From assembly GCF_902825325.1 (NCBI RefSeq), contig NZ_CADEAR010000019.1, forward strand, positions 1 through 47,228: DNA of 47,228 nt, written 5' to 3'. The position numbers and the translations under genes are program-made. Position 1 is the stretch's first letter, and each line of letters opens with the position of its first letter. Under the pieces are notes generated by a model, which worked only from the letters and a program-made list of their open reading frames with translations, searched no databases and was not told the origin of the DNA. Below are positions 44,750-47,228 of this stretch, in pieces. Source of the stretch: Brucella tritici (lineage in GTDB: Bacteria; Pseudomonadota; Alphaproteobacteria; Rhizobiales; Rhizobiaceae).

Positions 44750-47146
44750 ATGCGACCCATCAAGGACATCCTGAAGACCATGGAATATGGACCTTCCCCC
44801 GAAGCAAACGGCGATGTGAACCTGTGGCTGGAACAGCATGGTCGTTCTTTCGGCCACTATATCAACGGCGCTTTTGTCAAACCGGAGGGTCGCAAGACGA
44901 TTGCGGTTGCCAATCCGGCCAATGGTGACAAGCTCGCTGAAATCATCTGCGGCAATGCGGAAGATGTCGATCAGGCGGTGAAAGCCGCCCGCGCTGCCTT
45001 CGGCAAATGGTCCAAACTGTCTGGCTATGAGCGCGCCAAATATCTCTATGCCATCGCACGCCACATTCAGAAGCGCGAGCGCTTTCTGGCCGTGCTGGAA
45101 ACCATGGACAACGGTAAACCGGTCCGCGAAACCCGCGATATCGACATTCCGCTCGCCGCCCGCCATTTCTATCATCACGCAGGTTGGGCCGAGATGGTGG
45201 AAGACGAATTCAAGGGTTTTTCGCCCGTTGGTGTCTGCGGTCAGGTCATTCCGTGGAATTTCCCGCTTCTCATGCTTGCCTGGAAAATCGCGCCTGCTTT
45301 GGCTGCCGGTAACACGGTCGTTTTGAAGCCTGCCGATCTGACACCGCTTTCAGCCATTGCCTTTGCTGAAATCTGTCATGAGGTCGGCCTGCCCGCCGGT
45401 GTCGTCAATATCGTGCAGGGCGATAGCACCACGGGCGCGCAAATCTGCGGCCATGACGGCGTGGACAAGGTAGCCTTCACCGGCTCGACGCAAGTTGGCC
45501 GCGTCATTCGCGAGCAGATTGCCGGATCAGGCAAGAAGCTGTCGCTGGAACTGGGTGGCAAGTCGCCCTTCATCGTCTTCGAAGATGCCGATCTTGATGC
45601 CGCAGTTGAAGGTGTCGTCGATGCCATCTGGTTCAATCAGGGCGAAGTCTGTTGCGCAGGCTCGCGCCTGCTCGTGCAGGAAGGCGTTGCCGACCGCTTC
45701 TATGCCAAGCTCAGAAAGCGCCTTGAGACACTGCGTGTTGGCGATCCGCTCGACAAATCCACCGATGTCGGTGCCATCGTTTCGCCCGGTCAGGTAAAGC
45801 GCATTTCCGATCTCATCCAGAAAGGTATCGAGGAAGGCGGCGAGCTCTGGCAGACGCCGTACCCGCTGCCAGCAAAGGGCAATTATATCGCACCCGGCTT
45901 CTTCACCGATGTGGATCAGGCCTCGACCGTCTGTCAGGTTGAAATCTTCGGCCCGATTGCAGCCGCCACAAGCTTCCGCACGCCGGATGAAGCCGTAGCC
46001 CTTTCTAACAACACGCGTTATGGCCTTGCAGCCTCAATCTGGTCGGAAAACATCAATGTCGCGCTTGACCTTGCCGCGCGGGTGAAGGCCGGTGTCGTCT
46101 GGATCAACTGCACCAATATGCTGGATGCAGGCGCAGGTTTCGGCGGCTACCGCGAAAGCGGATTCGGTCGCGAAGGCGCACGCGAAGGCATGTACGAATA
46201 TCTTGTTTCCGATTGGGAGAAAGCGCTCCCCTCGGCCAAAGTTGCGGACGCCTTCGTGCCATCGGCTTCGCCCTCCGGCGATGACAAGATCACCAACGAC
46301 GGTATCGACCGCACGATGAAGAACTATATTGGCGGCAAGCAGGCCCGCCCGGACGGCGGTTACAGCTATTCGGTCACTGGCAAGGGCGGTGCGGTCATCG
46401 GCCAGGCTGGTATCGGCAACCGCAAGGACATCCGCAATGCGGTGGAAGCGGCGACCAAGGCCGGAAGCTGGGGCACAGCCACGGCGCATAACCGGGCTCA
46501 GGTGCTCTATTATCTTGGCGAAAACCTTGATGCGCGCCGCGCGGATTTCGTGGCACGGCTGATCGAAAGCACCGGCATCAGCCAAAAGAAAGCGGAAGAG
46601 GAATTTGAAACCGCACTGCGCCGGATTTTCTATTATGCCGCGCAGGCCGACAAGTTCGACGGAGCGGTTCATTCCACCAAGTCGCGTCATGTGACACTGG
46701 CGATGAACGAACCTTGGGGCGTGATGGGCATCGTCTGCCCCGACGAAGCGCCGCTTCTTTCGCTTGTCTCTCTGGTCTTGCCGGCAATCGCCATGGGTAA
46801 CCGAACGGTCATTGTACCGTCGAGCCGTCATCCGCTGATCGCCGGTGATTTCTATCAGGTACTCGACACATCCGATGTACCGGGCGGCGTGGTCAATATC
46901 GTCACCGGTGAACGGGATCTTCTGACGAAGACGCTTGCCGAGCACGATGATGTTGCCGCACTCTGGTATTTTGGTTCACGCGAGGGCAGTGCCATGGTCG
47001 AAAAGGCGTCAGCAGGCAATCTCAAAGCCACTTGGGTCAGCAATGGCCGCTTGCCCAATTGGCTCAACAAGGCGGACGGGCAAGGCCTGGACTACCTGCG
47101 CCGAGCAATCCAGGTGAAGAACATCTGGGTGCCTTACGGGGCATAA
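44750..47146 (+). CDS. ALDH16-type two-domain aldehyde dehydrogenase
   Basis: A 798-residue NAD(P)-dependent aldehyde dehydrogenase. The first ~490 residues are a full ALDH domain: Asn170 (IPWNF), Glu267 ([10 protein letters not shown]) and catalytic Cys301 ([11 protein letters not shown]). A second ALDH-like half (about 525-798) follows, with [20 protein letters not shown] and [13 protein letters not shown]. It has no catalytic Cys or Glu motif and ends [11 protein letters not shown]. Length and layout match the ALDH16 family, whose second domain is a non-catalytic pseudo-domain. ATG 44750 follows AAGGAATATAAAT. In this operon it would oxidise the acetaldehyde made by DeoC (inference). Confidence 0.92.
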   Translation: MRPIKDILKTMEYGPSPEANGDVNLWLEQHGRSFGHYINGAFVKPEGRKTIAVANPANGDKLAEIICGNAEDVDQAVKAARAAFGKWSKLSGYERAKYLYAIARHIQKRERFLAVLETMDNGKPVRETRDIDIPLAARHFYHHAGWAEMVEDEFKGFSPVGVCGQVIPWNFPLLMLAWKIAPALAAGNTVVLKPADLTPLSAIAFAEICHEVGLPAGVVNIVQGDSTTGAQICGHDGVDKVAFTGSTQVGRVIREQIAGSGKKLSLELGGKSPFIVFEDADLDAAVEGVVDAIWFNQGEVCCAGSRLLVQEGVADRFYAKLRKRLETLRVGDPLDKSTDVGAIVSPGQVKRISDLIQKGIEEGGELWQTPYPLPAKGNYIAPGFFTDVDQASTVCQVEIFGPIAAATSFRTPDEAVALSNNTRYGLAASIWSENINVALDLAARVKAGVVWINCTNMLDAGAGFGGYRESGFGREGAREGMYEYLVSDWEKALPSAKVADAFVPSASPSGDDKITNDGIDRTMKNYIGGKQARPDGGYSYSVTGKGGAVIGQAGIGNRKDIRNAVEAATKAGSWGTATAHNRAQVLYYLGENLDARRADFVARLIESTGISQKKAEEEFETALRRIFYYAAQADKFDGAVHSTKSRHVTLAMNEPWGVMGIVCPDEAPLLSLVSLVLPAIAMGNRTVIVPSSRHPLIAGDFYQVLDTSDVPGGVVNIVTGERDLLTKTLAEHDDVAALWYFGSREGSAMVEKASAGNLKATWVSNGRLPNWLNKADGQGLDYLRRAIQVKNIWVPYGA

Positions 47147-47152
47147 TAGACA

Positions 47153-47228
47153 ATCGGGTAGGAGGGCATTTTAGGCCCTCCTCCCACACCACCGTACGTA
47201 CGGTTCCGTATACGGCGGTTCATGAAGC
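47153..47228 (-). mobile_element. 3' end of a group II intron (domains V and VI)
   Basis: Read leftward from the right edge, 47221-47188 folds as domain V. A 9-bp stem (ACCGCCGTA with TACGGTGGT), a CG bulge on the 3' side, a 4-bp stem and a GAAC loop give the canonical 34-nt layout. 47187-47153 folds as domain VI: GGG, A and GGAGGGC pair with GCCCTCC, T and CCC, leaving one unpaired A (47159) seven nucleotides from the end, the usual branch-point position. The intron would end ACCCGAT at 47153. The reverse transcriptase would lie beyond the window. It is inserted 6 bp after the ALDH stop, in the opposite orientation. Confidence 0.8.

Overview
The window looks like chromosome or megaplasmid DNA of an alphaproteobacterium of the Brucellaceae (Brucella/Ochrobactrum type). 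This rests on protein style, GC-rich codon use and CTAG-bounded palindromic intergenic elements of the kind common in Rhizobiales. No 16S or other marker is present, so the genus is an inference. Both edges look like mobile or multi-copy DNA. At the left an autotransporter barrel is cut off by unrelated sequence. At the right lies the 3' end (domains V and VI) of a group II intron.

Layout. 56-4870 (-): large autotransporter adhesin, broken in its beta barrel. 4871-5729: gene-free stretch with several strong hairpins. 5730-8288 (+): secreted molybdopterin-domain-like protein, sensor kinase and LuxR-type response regulator, with overlapping reading frames. 8323-10886 (+): membrane alpha/beta hydrolase, isoprenylcysteine methyltransferase-like protein and a second, secreted hydrolase.

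10901-23834 is a compact selenocysteine island. On the - strand run the formate dehydrogenase genes alpha, beta and gamma, fdhE, selA, a Sel1-repeat protein, selB, an unlisted 35-residue lipoprotein and the tRNA-Sec gene selC. On the + strand are a Tat-exported transglutaminase-like protein and selD. The alpha subunit reads through an in-frame UGA at 20561-20563, followed by a textbook bacterial SECIS hairpin. The island therefore encodes a selenoprotein together with all the machinery needed to make it.

23948-27945 holds an NCS2 nucleobase permease, a beta carbonic anhydrase, and a - strand group of hotdog thioesterase, acetylpolyamine-deacetylase-like protein and GNAT acetyltransferase. 27998-28222 is a chain of palindromic repeats. 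28219-35145 (-) is a seven-gene operon: polar amino-acid ABC transporter, dimethylformamidase-like protein, class III aminotransferase and a beta-keto acid cleavage enzyme (DUF849). It is divergent from a LysR regulator and looks like a catabolic pathway for an amide or amino acid whose substrate I cannot name. 36273-38220 is an MFS exporter divergent from a TetR regulator, with three palindromic operators between them.

38268-47146 is a DeoR-controlled sugar operon: ABC binding protein, ATPase, a permease fused in frame to a ribokinase that lacks its N-terminus, deoxyribose-phosphate aldolase and a two-domain ALDH16-type aldehyde dehydrogenase. The set fits uptake and breakdown of deoxyribose or a similar sugar to glyceraldehyde-3-phosphate and acetate.

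The most notable points are the permease-kinase fusion, the coupled micro-lipoprotein and Sel1 protein inside the sel operon, the CTAG palindromes that supply the stop codons of three separate genes, the DUF849/aminotransferase/DMFase-like operon, and the intron end.
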